The translations under genes and the position numbers were made by a program. Below are positions 1-11,485 of a stretch of DNA of 64,000 nucleotides, piece after piece; position 1 is the stretch's first letter; each line of letters starts with the position of its first letter. The stretch is from Ptychodera flava (lineage: Eukaryota; Hemichordata; Enteropneusta; Ptychoderidae), in contig NC_091947.1 in the NCBI RefSeq assembly GCF_041260155.1, positions 25,319,615-25,383,614 on the forward strand, read 5' to 3'. Under the pieces are notes generated by a model, which was not told the origin of the DNA, did not search any database, and was given only the letters and a program-made list of their open reading frames with translations.

Positions 1-1604
1 CACTAAGATCAATGTGCAGGGCCTAGGACTACATTCATAATCCGTAGGAACTATTGTCAAGCTTGTGACCTAATTTATTGGCAGTTGCATGCCATTAAGC
101 TCACAATTGTTAAAGTAGTATGTGCCTCAAAATTGAAAGACTTAACTTTGGTTTAACTTTTCTCAATGAAACTTTCAACCACTCCCTTGACAAATCAAGA
201 ACAGAAATCAGAGGGTTATTATGCAAATGTTGATACTCAATATTTACCAATATTTGAAATTCAAAATGGCTGCCACACCTGTGTTAACTCTGTGGGGAAT
301 TTTTTTGTTTTCACAAAACTAGGACGATGAAAACTTGGCTTGCTCCAAGAGCTTAAAATTAGCCCCCAGAAGTGGTAGACTAGAAAAGACGTGTAAAAAT
401 TTGAGTCCGAATATCTGTCCTTGAGGTGCATTCTACCTTAACCGTGAGACTTTATTCCCAAATGAATGTAAATATCAAGACATTCTATGAATTACAAATG
501 GAGTTGTTTTCCATACTCTTTGCACTTAGATTCCACAATGTTCATCCCCGCACTTTGGGACATTATAGCTTTAAGGTTCAAAGAACAGCACTGATCTGCA
601 TGTATTAGCAATACTCTGTGACATGTCTTTTTAACCAAGGGTATACTGGTTGTAAAACCAAATCATAGGTTCTCACACCCCTCCATTCTGAGAGAAAGTG
701 GAATAATCCAGCTGCAGCTACATTTGCAGAACAGGGAAGTGAGATCATTCCAACTTTCCTCTGACGATGAGGGGCTTGTTCATAATTTGTGTTTTTCCCC
801 GTCTAATGTGATATTTGTGTAGGGACTCTCACAGCATGCTATTGGCAAACTACATACTAACAAATCAGAGTTTACTCAAATGTCGATCAAATTAACTCAT
901 TTAATCTCAGGGGAATTTTTTTGTCTGTTTAAAATAATCTGTGTCGTCATATCAAAATTTTAACAAGCTATCCAATGAAGTCTTTTCTGTCTTGTTGACA
1001 CCGTGCAGATTATGAAAGAGTGTCTCTCACAAGTCACCATGAATAAGCTTATCAGGAGAGCATATTGAACAAGAGGCATGAATTTGCAATTGTATGCTTA
1101 ACAGATACCTCAGGGTTCATATTTTACTATGCTTATGCAATCTGTGGTCACAGAAAGTTGCAGGTTTTTAAGCCACTTAGATGACTTGTTTGTCAGCAGG
1201 CTGGTTTTGTTTTGTTGCAAGTTTGACACAAATAACTGCTATGCAGTTTGATATGAAAGATTGACAGAATGAAGCAAGCCTTGCAGTTGGATGCACATGT
1301 ACAGTACAACTCCATCCATGCATGCTGGAAAACTGTCAAGTGTCATGTATCACATGCACAATAAATTTGTAGATTTGGCACCAGGGAACAGATTTGTACC
1401 AGTAGGGCTGTACAGTAGGCCTCTAACTAGATGTCATTTCCACATCCCATCCCTGCAGACTACAACTTTACTCAGTGAAAAATACTATCATCCATAGGAA
1501 GAGCTAACTTTACCAGTATTTGTTGCGCAAAATTAGGAATAATCAACACAACAATGGAATAGAAATTTTAAAGACAGCCTGTCACTACTTTTGTAGTAAC
1601 ATGT
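1..1604. other. Non-coding stretch, probable EXOC6 intron, with an interspersed repeat
   Basis: No convincing exon is visible on either strand. Bases about 195-432 are a copy, in reverse orientation, of a repeat also seen near 13,270-13,590 and 32,922-33,180. The shared core reads 'ggcagccattttgaa' and 'gaatgcacctc' on the complementary strand. The rest is AT-rich single-copy-looking sequence. Since the next coding exon to the right is an internal EXOC6 exon, this is most likely intron of that gene. Confidence 0.5.
195..432 (-). repeat. Interspersed repeat R1, copy a
   Basis: Read on the minus strand it begins 'gaatgcacctcaaggacaga', continues through a 'tctagtctaccac' block and reaches 'gttaacacaggtgtggcagc'. 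The same blocks occur in order at 32,922-33,180 and, more diverged, at 13,270-13,590. No terminal inverted repeat or A-rich tail is obvious, so the class is unknown. Confidence 0.6.
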
Positions 1605-1614
1605 TCAGCATCTT

Positions 1615-2685
1615 CAGTGTTTCCGTTAGTTTTTTTCTACTTGCGTACGATGTACGCATAGGCTCTGGAAAATTGCGTACAAAGTAAAAAAAGTCGCGTA
1701 CGGTGACCACTGACCTCAAGAAGTACCGCTAATACACAAAGGCTGCCGCTTGTATCAGTGGTGACGTCATCGTTCCCTAAATAGACGTCAAACAAATCTA
1801 TTTTCTCCGCTGTTTCTGCCGTCTAAACTCTTGCATCGCACTTTGGAAGTCAAACTCTCCGATCTCTGGCCCTTGCAGTGTTATCATCATGATGTCATCG
1901 ATGACGTTCTCATTTAGTCGACTTCGTTTTGATGTTTTTATCCGTCAGTTTTTGGCGTGTCCAAATCGGTAACTGTTGTGCTGGAAACCGAGGCATGCGG
2001 TGTTGAAATTCCAACGTCTTCGGTAGCGTTATTAGGTTCATTATTATCACCCGGCTCCGTGTCACGAACATCGTCGTTAACGCGTGGTTCTGTGGTCTTT
2101 GTTGTCTTCCACAGAGAATCGAGTGTCTTTTGACGTTTCGACATATTTATTTACGTCTAGCCCGGTCCGTGGATAGAGGATCAACAGTCAAATAGCAAAT
2201 AACACGTGCGTGGAGAAGCGACTCGAAATGATTGTGCAAGCCCGTGGGAAAGAAAAAAACATCGTGTGATGATAAAAGTTTATTTGTATCTAAGTTAATT
2301 AGGCACGTCTTGTCATTGGTCGAAAGTCAATGTGCGTGGAAATGATTGACAGCTACAGTATTGATTTGTAGATAGGAGAAACGTTGTTTAGTCTTTAACG
2401 CTGGTATGTGAACATCAACGAACGTCACGGTGACCTGAAACTCGCTAGGGACGTCTTTGGTACGCGTTCACTCCGTGCTATTTATAGTTTTCAACAGGTC
2501 GATGCCATTGTCGATGCCCCACTTACTTGCGTGTGCTGAGAACCTTCGAACACATACGCGAACAATTTGATTTTCAGTCGAGAGCCAGAAATTTGCGTAC
2601 ATCCGTACGCAAGCGATTTTTATTTTGCGTACAGAGCCATAAATATGCGTACAGTACGCAAGTTTGTACGCTAACGGAAACACTG
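1615..2685 (-). mobile_element. Non-autonomous hAT-like DNA transposon
   Basis: The ends are a perfect 15-bp inverted repeat: CAGTGTTTCCGTTAG at 1615-1629 and CTAACGGAAACACTG at 2671-2685. CAGTG-type ends are typical of hAT elements. A 10-bp direct repeat, TCAGCATCTT, flanks it at 1605-1614 and 2686-2695. hAT elements normally make 8-bp target duplications, so the two extra bases may be chance or the family may differ. Both ends are followed by many copies of GCGTAC in both orientations, as expected for subterminal transposase-binding sites. The interior is about 1 kb, too short for a full transposase. It keeps one open frame on the minus strand resembling a hAT transposase N-terminus. Confidence 0.75.
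1938..2144 (-). pseudogene. N-terminal remnant of a hAT transposase
   Basis: A 68-residue frame starts MSKRQKTLDSLWK and goes on with an acidic, Ser/Thr-rich stretch. MSKRQKTLDSF/L-type starts are common at the N-terminus of animal hAT transposases and related zinc-finger MYM/KIAA1586-like proteins (recalled from knowledge, not searched). No BED finger, RNase H-like core or hAT dimerisation region follows. It lies inside the hAT-like inverted repeats and probably marks the first coding exon of the former autonomous element. It could also be a chance frame. Confidence 0.45.
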
Positions 2686-2695
2686 TCAGCATCTT

Positions 2696-4447
2696 CACTT
2701 TGTCTACAAACCAAAGTTGTGTTTATAATGCACAGTTGCCCTATGTGTTCAGACTCCCAGATGCTTTCAAATAACATGTCAGATATGTGAAATATTTAAA
2801 TGAGTTATGACAGTTGTACCTCTCATCAGTTGAGCCTCCATTGCCTCTCGGTCAGTTTACCCTCGTATTGCAGTGTTGTAAATCGACGTTGTTAGTTTCA
2901 ATAGTTGTCCAAGCCATACTTTATAGAAAGCTAATGTATTAGTATATGGATGATACACCAAAGCACACTGAAGTTTCCAAATTATTTATCTATGTGTCTT
3001 GTCATTTCTGGCTGTATTAGCAATAGGCAAAGGAAAAAATTCATCAAATTTAAAGTCTGTCATTCATTGTTCATAGACATTGTAATCCGAACCAAGCAAT
3101 GGTGGCAAATACAGTTTATTCCTGTTGTCACAGAGTTAGTTTAATTCGTAAGACATCAGTGTTAAATTATAGAGAGTTAGGAACTGCTTTTTTCCTCCCT
3201 ACTTGCCGACAAGAGACGCAAGGAATGAAAATATTTTTAAAAAGTTTGATGGCTTGAGACTTTTTTATTCCAAAAAGGATGTATTCCGCAGTGAACTTCT
3301 TCATGTATTTTACCCGTAAATTTGTCATCATAAAGTAACTTGCACATACCGTAAATAACTGGGGTGGCAAAGTGTCATGTATAGAATACGTTTTGCTAAA
3401 AATCTCAATTGTAATAACAAATAATCTGTTAGACGATGCTGTAAACACATATTACCATGGTCAGTAAATGTAATTGGTGAATCACACCTTTTTGAATTAA
3501 TATCACTTATCTGTAACACAAACTGAGAAATCTACCCCAAATAATTTTTCAAATTATTGAAAACATCGTCATTTCATTTGGAGTGTTTATCCCCCAAAAT
3601 AGATAGTGTGACATCTTAAATATTGCAAATGGACACCATCTGTTACGTGCATGTAGAATGTTACCGGTACAAAAGCAGAAGGTAAACTTTGAGAAATTCA
3701 TCCTCAGAATCGACATTTATAATAGAGGAAACGGTTGTGAATATAAGTGATTACAGAGTTGTTTCAGATGAAATTTGGTGCACCTTTGATTGTCTGACCC
3801 TGAATTATAGTTCTAGTCACACACTGGCACAGTGTTTAACAAAAGCAAATTTGTAGATATTTTGAATGAAGGACAGTATTGATCATAATTTTTAAATGCT
3901 GAATATGCCAGTAAATCTGGATGTATTACAGGTTAGTATTTGTGATTTGTTTCCGATTTCATATCAGTTACAAGGATAATATGTGATATTCCTGTGTTAG
4001 AGCCTTCTTTAAACCAGGATGGATCAGCACACACGTATACACTGAGATGTTACAGCAGGCATTTGCCCTGAAATGCCAATGTGTCAATTGCTAATACACA
4101 TTCATTTCCTAAGAATAGCATTTACAGCGTTTTGAGTGAGCAAAGATTTCAACGTTTTGGCTTGCAAATGTGACATTGCAGCTGTTTTGAAGGACTGCAG
4201 CGTACCCTCCCCCTTTATTTTTGCATCAGTTGATCCAAATGGCCATAACCCTGCCATCCCCAAACAAGCAACCAGTAAAATTCTAGTATAACAGTTCCCT
4301 CATAACAGATCAGAACCTTGTTTTACCCCTATATCAACTAACCCATTCATAGGTTAATAAAGGACTTTTTTGTTAGCCGGGAGTGAAAAAGTGATGACTT
4401 TCTTTCTTGGAAAGATAATTTTTGTTTTTCTGTCTTGTGTCTCCTAG
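2696..4447. other. EXOC6: Intronic sequence upstream of an EXOC6 exon
   Basis: AT-rich, with no recognisable exon, RNA gene or repeat structure on either strand. It ends in the pyrimidine-rich tract and AG acceptor (4446-4447) of the EXOC6 exon that follows, so it is read as intron. Confidence 0.5.
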
Positions 4448-6009
4448 GGTAAAGTTGCACAGACTGCATGTATGGCTGCCTGTAAGCACTTGGCTCATTC
4501 ACTTATGCAGTTTCTTATGGATCCAGAGGTGAAGTTTGTCTCCATGGGTGCCCTACAGCAGTTTAATTTGGATGTCATACAGTGTGAACGTAAGTCAGCA
4601 ACACAGATCTGTGTAATACATGTGATATGATATGCCCATGTGTTTATCCTCTTTCTACCAGCCTCCATAGACAAACCATAGAAATAAATACAACTTGGGA
4701 GAAAGAGGATTACTTTGCAAAAGTTTCCCATCACCAGTGTACCTGCTGTGTTTTTGAAGCAAGCAATTCTTGCCTGGTCTGTAATAATGTCACGTTTGCA
4801 TATGCCATTAGGCATATTACCCATACATGTAGTGTATATAAGTTTTTGACTGATCATCTTCGGGTTGTCCATATGACAGTCTTCTCATAAAGGGTGCAGA
4901 CACAGCTTCAACTAGGGTGTCATAATTCCCCTTCTTCTGTTTGTCTACAGAGAAACTCCATTCAAATTTTCATCTGAAACCATGTTATTTTACCCAATAG
5001 CACCTCAGTATTTTGCTGTATCCTTAAAGTGAAAAGTCAGTAAATACCTGATTTGTAGGATTATATGGTGAAGTAAGTATTTTCATTGCAGTTTTTCTTT
5101 CCCTTCGATGTAGAATTTGCAAACTCAGACCCGGTGCCAGGGTTCCGCGATGGTGCATTACAGATGACTTTTCTTGAACTTAGGCAGCTCCTTGACCTCT
5201 TCATGACCTGGGATTGGTCGTCTTACTTCGCTGATCATGGACAGCCAAACAGCAAATACCTTCGTGTTAGTCCTCAGAGGGCTCTAACCCTCCTTGAGAA
5301 GTGAGTACAAAGAGCAGATACTTTTGAGGAGGGGAGAGATGTGGGGGGTGATGACAAATCAATCTGGATGGATGAAAAGATCATTTCTAGGTATCTGTAC
5401 ACCATTGAAACACCGTGTGATCAGATGAACCTTGTATCATGTGCACTGTATTTTATGTGTACATTTTCAACCTTTTTCAACTCTTCTATTAAAGGCCCAT
5501 GAGCTGCAACTCTGTGAAATTTGTCCAACTGCAAGATACCCTCCAATTTTCTCAGATATTATTATAGTCTAGAAATTGAACAATATAGTCGTTAACTGTG
5601 CCTCAACAACATTTGCTTGTAGCAGAATAGGCAAGAAATGGAACAGATTCTTGTTCATTTCAAATTTCTGGCTATTTTCTAAATCTTGCCATATTGCGTG
5701 AAAAAACACACTCACTAATTAAAACAATGAGGGTTGGCTAAACCTTGATGGTGAAATGGTGAAATGAAAATGGTATACCCTTCTACATTATGGTTTGGAC
5801 CAATCCTCTTGTTTCCTGTAGTGCATCGTGACCTCCACATAGGGAAATTGAGACAATTAATCCTGTAAACTTTCCCGTCTTCCAGAATGAAAGATGCCGA
5901 CAAGAAGAAGAATTTACTGTCTACCTTTAAGAAGAATGAGAGAGACAAGAAGAAACTGATGGACACTGTCCACAAGCAGCTGCGAGCACTGGCCTACGGT
6001 ACAAGTTAG
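4448..6009 (+). CDS. EXOC6: Exocyst complex component 6 (Sec15), last three coding exons
   Basis: EXOC6/Sec15 is a subunit of the octameric exocyst, which tethers secretory vesicles to the plasma membrane; Sec15 binds Rab GTPases (Sec4/Rab11 type) through its C-terminal helical domain. Three exons are visible: 4448-4589, 5114-5300 and 5886-6009. All junctions are GT-AG and the phases agree: CAA (Gln) spans the first intron and AAA (Lys) the second. The protein reads GKVAQTACMAACKHLA, QFANSDPVPGF, LRQLLDLFMTWDWSSYFADH, KYLRVSPQRALTLLEKMKD and ends QLRALAYGTS. These match the C-terminus of animal EXOC6/EXOC6B as I remember it. The second exon could be misread as starting at 5086, but only the AG at 5112-5113 keeps the frame. 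The rest of the gene lies left of the window. About 150 of roughly 800 residues are here. Confidence 0.96.
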
Positions 6010-6474
6010 GATCACTCTTAAAACGCGGTTTCCCCCATGATGAGAAAAAAAAAACTTACCAAGAAGGCAGAGGGAAAGAAATCACTTCTTGAAATTGCTT
6101 TGAGCCAAGACTATTGCAGCAGCATCTGTCGCATTGAGATGTGGAGTTGCAGAGACTGCCTGGCTGAATAACACAAATAGCGTGAGACCACTTGCAACGG
6201 TGCAAACAAACTGCTCGCGCTGCCCTCTAGTGGCCATCCCACACTTGGTGGCACAGAACAAAGTCAACACGAATCATGTGCCATTATCTGTTTTGTTCAG
6301 AATCTTTTGCTCAAGTACCCACTATTGAAGTGTGGGTTATCAAGCAGACGTGCTGTGAGGGGGGATGGACCATGCCAAAAAAAAGAAAATGACACGCTGT
6401 CCTTTTGGCAGTCATATTTTATTATGTATTGGCAGAGTGGTGTATGTTGAATTTTGTCTTTTTGCCTGCTTGTG

Positions 6475-6573
<99 letters not shown>

Positions 6574-9060
6574 GAATGTTTGCATATTTGACTGTATTAG
6601 CATGAAATACACGTATACAACAAGAAATCATGAATCTAACATTGCTTGCTTGTAAAAAGATAAATTTTCTTCATCTGAGAAGCCGTACACATCACTTCAT
6701 CATATATGACATAGACAAATTTAACTTGAAAATGTAAATGAGAAGAATTGTGCAAGTGAATGAGAGACAGGGACAGGACCAGGTTTGCTCGACTGGTCTG
6801 TTTCAAAGCACTCAGAGAGATACTTGGTACGAGAAGTCCTTACATAAAATACTGCTTCAACAAAATGCCAATCGTGTGTCATGAAGAAGAGTATATATGC
6901 AGTGCTATCCGCAGCAGACAATAGAACCAGCCTGTCCACTTGACTGAAAAAGCTGATTTTGAAACTGGATCACACACAGTTGCAGTACATTGTGATCTCT
7001 TAGGTTCTTTCTTTGCCATTTTCTATAGCAAGCATAACTGTGTGTATTTGAATCTACTGAGAAAGTATACTTCAAATAGACTTTTGTCAACTTACTACTC
7101 ATCAGTGAATAGATTTAAAAAAATGAGGCAAGCACATATTTTTTGGAAGAGACATATGAGAGTTAGAAATCATGTTTTTTTTCTGGAAATGCAAAAAGTA
7201 GATGGCCTATGACGGATGTCAAATGCTATGTTTTTAAAGAAAAACGGAGTTTATCGATGACAGAGGAAGCCTGATCTTGCAATAGCTTTCCTCAACTGCT
7301 CAACACTAATTTATGTATGTTTATGTAAATACTTATAGAAATTTACATTGCACTTTTTAAGATAATCCTCAAAGTCAGCGCATTTGAAAACATAATCAGT
7401 AAGCAAATGTCTATCAAAAAAAGCAATTGTTTTCACTTTTTATGATAACTTTTATGTGCAGTCGCATATTTTGTATTGGGCTCGCAATATTTTGGAATAT
7501 GCTTGCGCAAATGTTAATGCGCAATCAGCAAACATTTGCACAGAGGAGATTTGACTTTTGTATATTTTTTGTGTGTGTGCTTTGAGCTCACTGCATCCAT
7601 GGAGAGGATTTTTTGACTCTCCAGCAATGAACCTGTCATGTCTCCAGAACAGATCTGTATTGAAGTGATTTATATGTCTGGCTAATATGCTGTTGTTAAC
7701 CGCCCCTATCTACTTTTCTCCCACAGACTTTGAGTAAGAGTGTCTTTTAAATGTGTTGGCATAAAGAAAAATTGACCCAAATGGTGCTGTAGCGATATAA
7801 ATGTAAATGTGAACTACCACAATATATTTGTGCAATATTGCTAGTCCTTAGGAAAGCAAGACAGGCATGAATATAGCATGCTTGGAGGTCCACACTTTTT
7901 CCTTTATTCTGTGGAAAGTTGTAGATTTATTCAAGAATGTTGTTAACCACAACCCTACCAATCCCAATTCTGAAATCATTGTTTATAAATTGTGTATTTA
8001 CATACATGTGAAATTCAGGAAGCACCATCACATTTAATTAAGGAGGGATCAATTTTAATTGAAAGCGGTATCTGTCTTGTGTTTGACACTTTCTTAATTT
8101 GCATCTTGTTGTTTTTCAATGCATGAGCTGAGTAAAACATCACTCTGAAGTGAGTCTGCTGGATACAAGATTGCAGCTCGTTTCAAAACCTATACAGACC
8201 AATTTTACTTGAATGCAGGAAAAGTTCTTTTGAAATACACGTGTACATGTTCAGACAGTGGTTTTGTGGACTGCCTCCTCAGTAGTTTGAAAGAATTAGC
8301 ATTAAAGTGAGCTTTAATATTGCTTTCAGTCAATTACCCTTTTAAAGAGACAGAAATTCCGTGGATCTGTCATTTTTAAGGGTTACGGATATTCACAAAT
8401 GGGGTAAAGAATTACCTAATTATTTGCAGTGCGCCCTCTTATGACCACTTTGATATTTGTAAGTTTGTGGACTGACCAGGAATATAGAAGGGTGCAGACC
8501 ACTTTTTATGTTAGGACAACCCAGATTGGTGGGGCTTCGTAAAAGTTACTAACATTCATTCACCAATCACACTTAAAAAACGTTTTTGAATGTTTTGAAA
8601 ACTCAGAAAGAACTACCAGCCTCTGTTTAGGAAATTCAATGCATGTTCAGCTCTTGTTGATATGAAAACCATGTTTGATTCAAACATCCCTCCCCTTCTT
8701 TTTGGTCTCCAAATTGAAACATGCACATCTGCATTAGACTAAAAGATTGTCGCTATAGGATGATCCCTACGGCGCCCCCCCCCCCCTTTCTGGGTAGGGG
8801 GTGTTAGAGAGCGCCCTCAAGCGACGGATCTTCCAGTCTAAATCTGCATGATATTTCCGCAGAGCATATCTTGTAAATCTGTCATATGAAGTAAGAAGAC
8901 AATACTGCTGTTCAAGTCTTCCAGTGTAAGTTATGTGGACGTACAACTGTACATGTTCAGCCTGTCTTGCGGTAGTCATATAATCTCTGTAGTGTAAATA
9001 GTTCCTTTTTTGTATTCCAGCATTTGTCTCCTGCCATAATAAATAAAAACTGCATTCAAA
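6010..9060 (+). other. EXOC6: EXOC6 3' untranslated/downstream region
   Basis: About 3 kb after the EXOC6 stop holds no plausible coding exon. It carries a (GT)n-(GA)n microsatellite at about 6470-6571. Two overlapping AATAAA poly(A) signals lie at 9038-9043 and 9042-9047, which would suit a long 3' UTR; the true cleavage site cannot be known without transcripts. A short C-run is at 8775-8787. Confidence 0.45.
6470..6571. repeat. Compound (GT)n/(GA)n microsatellite
   Basis: About 45 bases of GT repeats with one TTT interruption run straight into about 55 bases of GA repeats with one ACA interruption. Open frames through it encode only Val-Cys and Arg-Glu runs and are not genes. Confidence 0.95.
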
Positions 9061-9586
9061 ATGAAAGTCGTAGTGTGTTTTGTGTCATAGTTCATGGTCT
9101 TAGATGTTAAAGCACAGTGCCTCCCATGTACTGTCTCAAAAAATCAAGCAGAGAGGCTCATCTTCATACTTACGGTTCTAAAAGACACATTTAGAAAAGT
9201 TAAATACTTCGTGTGTGTGTTGAGTGATTGTGTGTACAGCAAACATAGTAACCCTAGAAGGGGAAGGTTCAAATTTGGTGTATTGGGTGCAAAACATCTG
9301 AAAATGTTTAACTTGGAGGTCATGATTAAGTTAAATTAATCCATAATTGAGGTGAATGAGAATAAACAGACTTCAAATTCTTAAACTTGATTGCAGATGT
9401 TTCACAAGTCAAAAACTGTTGTGTCTACGTGATTTGATCTTGCCCTAATAGCTTGGGCGTAAGTAAGGGAGCCTTCATTAGTTATAGGGGAGGGGGTGGA
9501 ATTTAAGAAATGTAAGAAATGTGAAAGGTTACCTTCTCAAAGTAATTATTCTAAATTATATTATATCATGCTACCATGCTGCTTAA

Positions 9587-9761
9587 TTATATCATACCAG
9601 TATATTGATGGCGCAATTACAGCGATCTGATTGGTCGAAACACGAAAAGAACCGTGGTATTTTGGCGATATACCACGGCTGGCATACGTGCGAGCTCAGC
9701 TTGAGCAAAAATCCGTTTTGGACGTTCCACACCAAAATTTCAATATACTGTTATGATATAA
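9587..9761. mobile_element. MITE with TTATATCATA ends
   Basis: A 175-bp unit with imperfect inverted ends of about 21 bp: TTATATCATACCAGTATATT on the left, and on the right the complement of TTATATCATAACAGTATATT. Inside is a hairpin made of CCGTGGTAT and ATACCACGG. No coding capacity. Class uncertain. Confidence 0.65.
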
Positions 9762-10348
9762 CTGGGTGTTCTTTATTGCTTAAATGTAACACCCATGAGT
9801 CATAAATTATAAAATGTGATCCCTGGTCAAAATCATAAAACATTTAATCAAACATTTCATCCCTTTTATGCTACAAGTCAGCATTTGTGAAGATTGTTTA
9901 TTTACCAGCTGCTTTGATATAAGTTGTTAACCGTTAAATCATGAAGAGATGGTAAACCATCCTTCTCATCATCATGATGTCAGACTTACTTGATTTATGG
10001 CCAAGACGGAGTCAGCGTGGACTCTCTCTCGTGCCGCGCAACAAAATAAACGTAGCCACTGACGTTTATAAGACAAAACATACAGACAATGTAGCAAATA
10101 TCATGAAATCTTTTTTGTTGAAAAGGCGTGCTGGCGTTACCAGGACTGTTTTGAACGTGTTGATTTCATCATGGATGTTAGATAAACATATCCATGTCTA
10201 GAACAAAAACTAATGAAAAAAGTTGAATTTCAATATTTCAACGATTTTTATCCAACTCAAACGAAATTAACAGAAACAGAAACGAAATTAAGGCTTTCCG
10301 TTTTTGGGGAAAAATTGACCCTAAGCATGGATAGGGTCTATGGAAACA

Positions 10349-10678
10349 CTAAAATTTTAAAACAAGAACATGCAAGAAAATGTCAACAAGTTCGTAAGCC
10401 TGGCAATACCAGTCGTGTTCCTTGCAATTCAAGGTGTTTGTGGATACGATGGTGGAGGTTTCTTTGGGAATGGGTGGGAACCATTCATCGGTACGGATAC
10501 TAGTCGCTGATGTGTTTAGCGGGAGAGGGGTGGAGGAGTCGGTCACAGTCACAGTCGCTGACGGTGTGCTCGCTGTTGTCGGAATTTCACCTGGACATTG
10601 ATAATAGACGTACGGTGATGAAGGTGGCATCGCATAATACGGATAAGGTGTGTAGTACTGGCAATACGAAGGCAGCAA
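10349..10678 (-). CDS. Tyr/Pro/Thr-rich open frame inside the Tc1/mariner-like element
   Basis: A 109-residue frame rich in Tyr, Pro, Ser and Thr (YYTPYPYYAMPPSSPYVYYQ and similar). No domain is recognised. It lies on the strand opposite to the transposase remains, between the left end and the transposase. It may be a second element-encoded frame or may be spurious; there is no start-site or splice evidence for it. Confidence 0.25.
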   Translation of the reverse strand: MLPSYCQYYTPYPYYAMPPSSPYVYYQCPGEIPTTASTPSATVTVTDSSTPLPLNTSATSIRTDEWFPPIPKETSTIVSTNTLNCKEHDWYCQAYELVDIFLHVLVLKF

Positions 10679-10887
10679 TCTAAATTGAGCTGCGTGCTGC
10701 GGAGATTGCTCGGTTGACGCTATCCCACTTTCGCTGAAGCTAACACCACCTCCTCGATCGGGCGTTTATGTAGATTCGGGCGCAGGAAACGTGATACAGC
10801 GCCGTTCAAGCTCTTTCTGTACAGGATTCACCGTATTTTTCATTTTATTCTCAAACCCATCGTATTTTTTCACCATCGACTCAATAA

Positions 10888-11485
10888 TTGAACGCCATCT
10901 ATTACTCTCTCTATTTTGACGAATCAGGATTTAGTTATCCGGGAGTTTGTAATAGCCTGTACGGACATGCAGCTATCGGCATTCGCTGTGTTGAAATACA
11001 GCGGTACGCTAAACAACCAAATGTAACGCTGAATCTACTTGTCAGCGCCTATGCGGGCATTTGTCATGCAAACGTAGTGGATGGGGCATCTGACACTGAT
11101 TCATTTCTAGGCAGCAAATTCGGTAACGGATGATGGTACTCCTTCGCTCATGGTTGGCGACGTCGTCATTGTTGACAATTGCCCAACTCATCACAATCGT
11201 GGAGGTGAACTTTTGGCACAATTCTTAGATCACATGGGAATACAGTACATTTTGACGCCAACCACGGTCCCACGGTGATAGAGGGACCGTGCGCCAACTT
11301 ACTCGCCTGACTTCAACGCTGCAGCTGAGTATGTTTTCGGACACTTAAAGACACTATGTAAAAGACCTATATTCAGGCATTTGTTTGAGGACAATAAACA
11401 ATATGCTGTCCTTCGCGCAGTAATGGAAATTACGCCTGGTGATTTCCTCGGCTTTTATCGCAAAGTTGGCTATTTGAAATTGTAG
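10888..11485 (+). pseudogene. IS630/Tc1-type DDE transposase remnant
   Basis: Three catalytic blocks are readable in order. FDESGF lies near 10,909. VDNCPTHHN near 11,175 is the usual second-Asp block. YSPDFNAAAEYVFGHLK near 11,300-11,350 is the third, Glu, block. Between the first two is PNVTLNLLVSAYAG and a DGASDTDSFL stretch, as in IS630-like enzymes. Once the 29-bp insert described below is set aside, the second Asp and the Glu are separated by about 38 residues, closest to the DD38E type. The frame is interrupted after the first third (after KFGNG) and again at the small insert, so no active enzyme is made. The C-terminus ends near GFYRKVGYLKL at 11,485. The N-terminal DNA-binding part was not recognised. 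Confidence 0.75.
11263..11291. mobile_element. 29-bp palindromic micro-insertion with 7-bp target repeat
   Basis: A 29-base unit with perfect 9-bp inverted ends, CACGGTCCC (11263-11271) and GGGACCGTG (11283-11291), sits between two copies of CGCCAAC (11256-11262 and 11292-11298). Removing it together with one CGCCAAC restores a normal transposase reading across the site, so it is a true insertion into the older element. A sister lies at 53744-53767. Confidence 0.7.

Noticed and set aside
5086-5113. An earlier start of the EXOC6 exon (QFFFPFDVE)
   Set aside because: Using the AG before it would shift the frame; the AG at 5112-5113, after a long pyrimidine tract, joins correctly and matches the family.
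6365-6655. Frames with Val-Cys and Arg-Glu runs
   Set aside because: Products of the GT/GA microsatellite.
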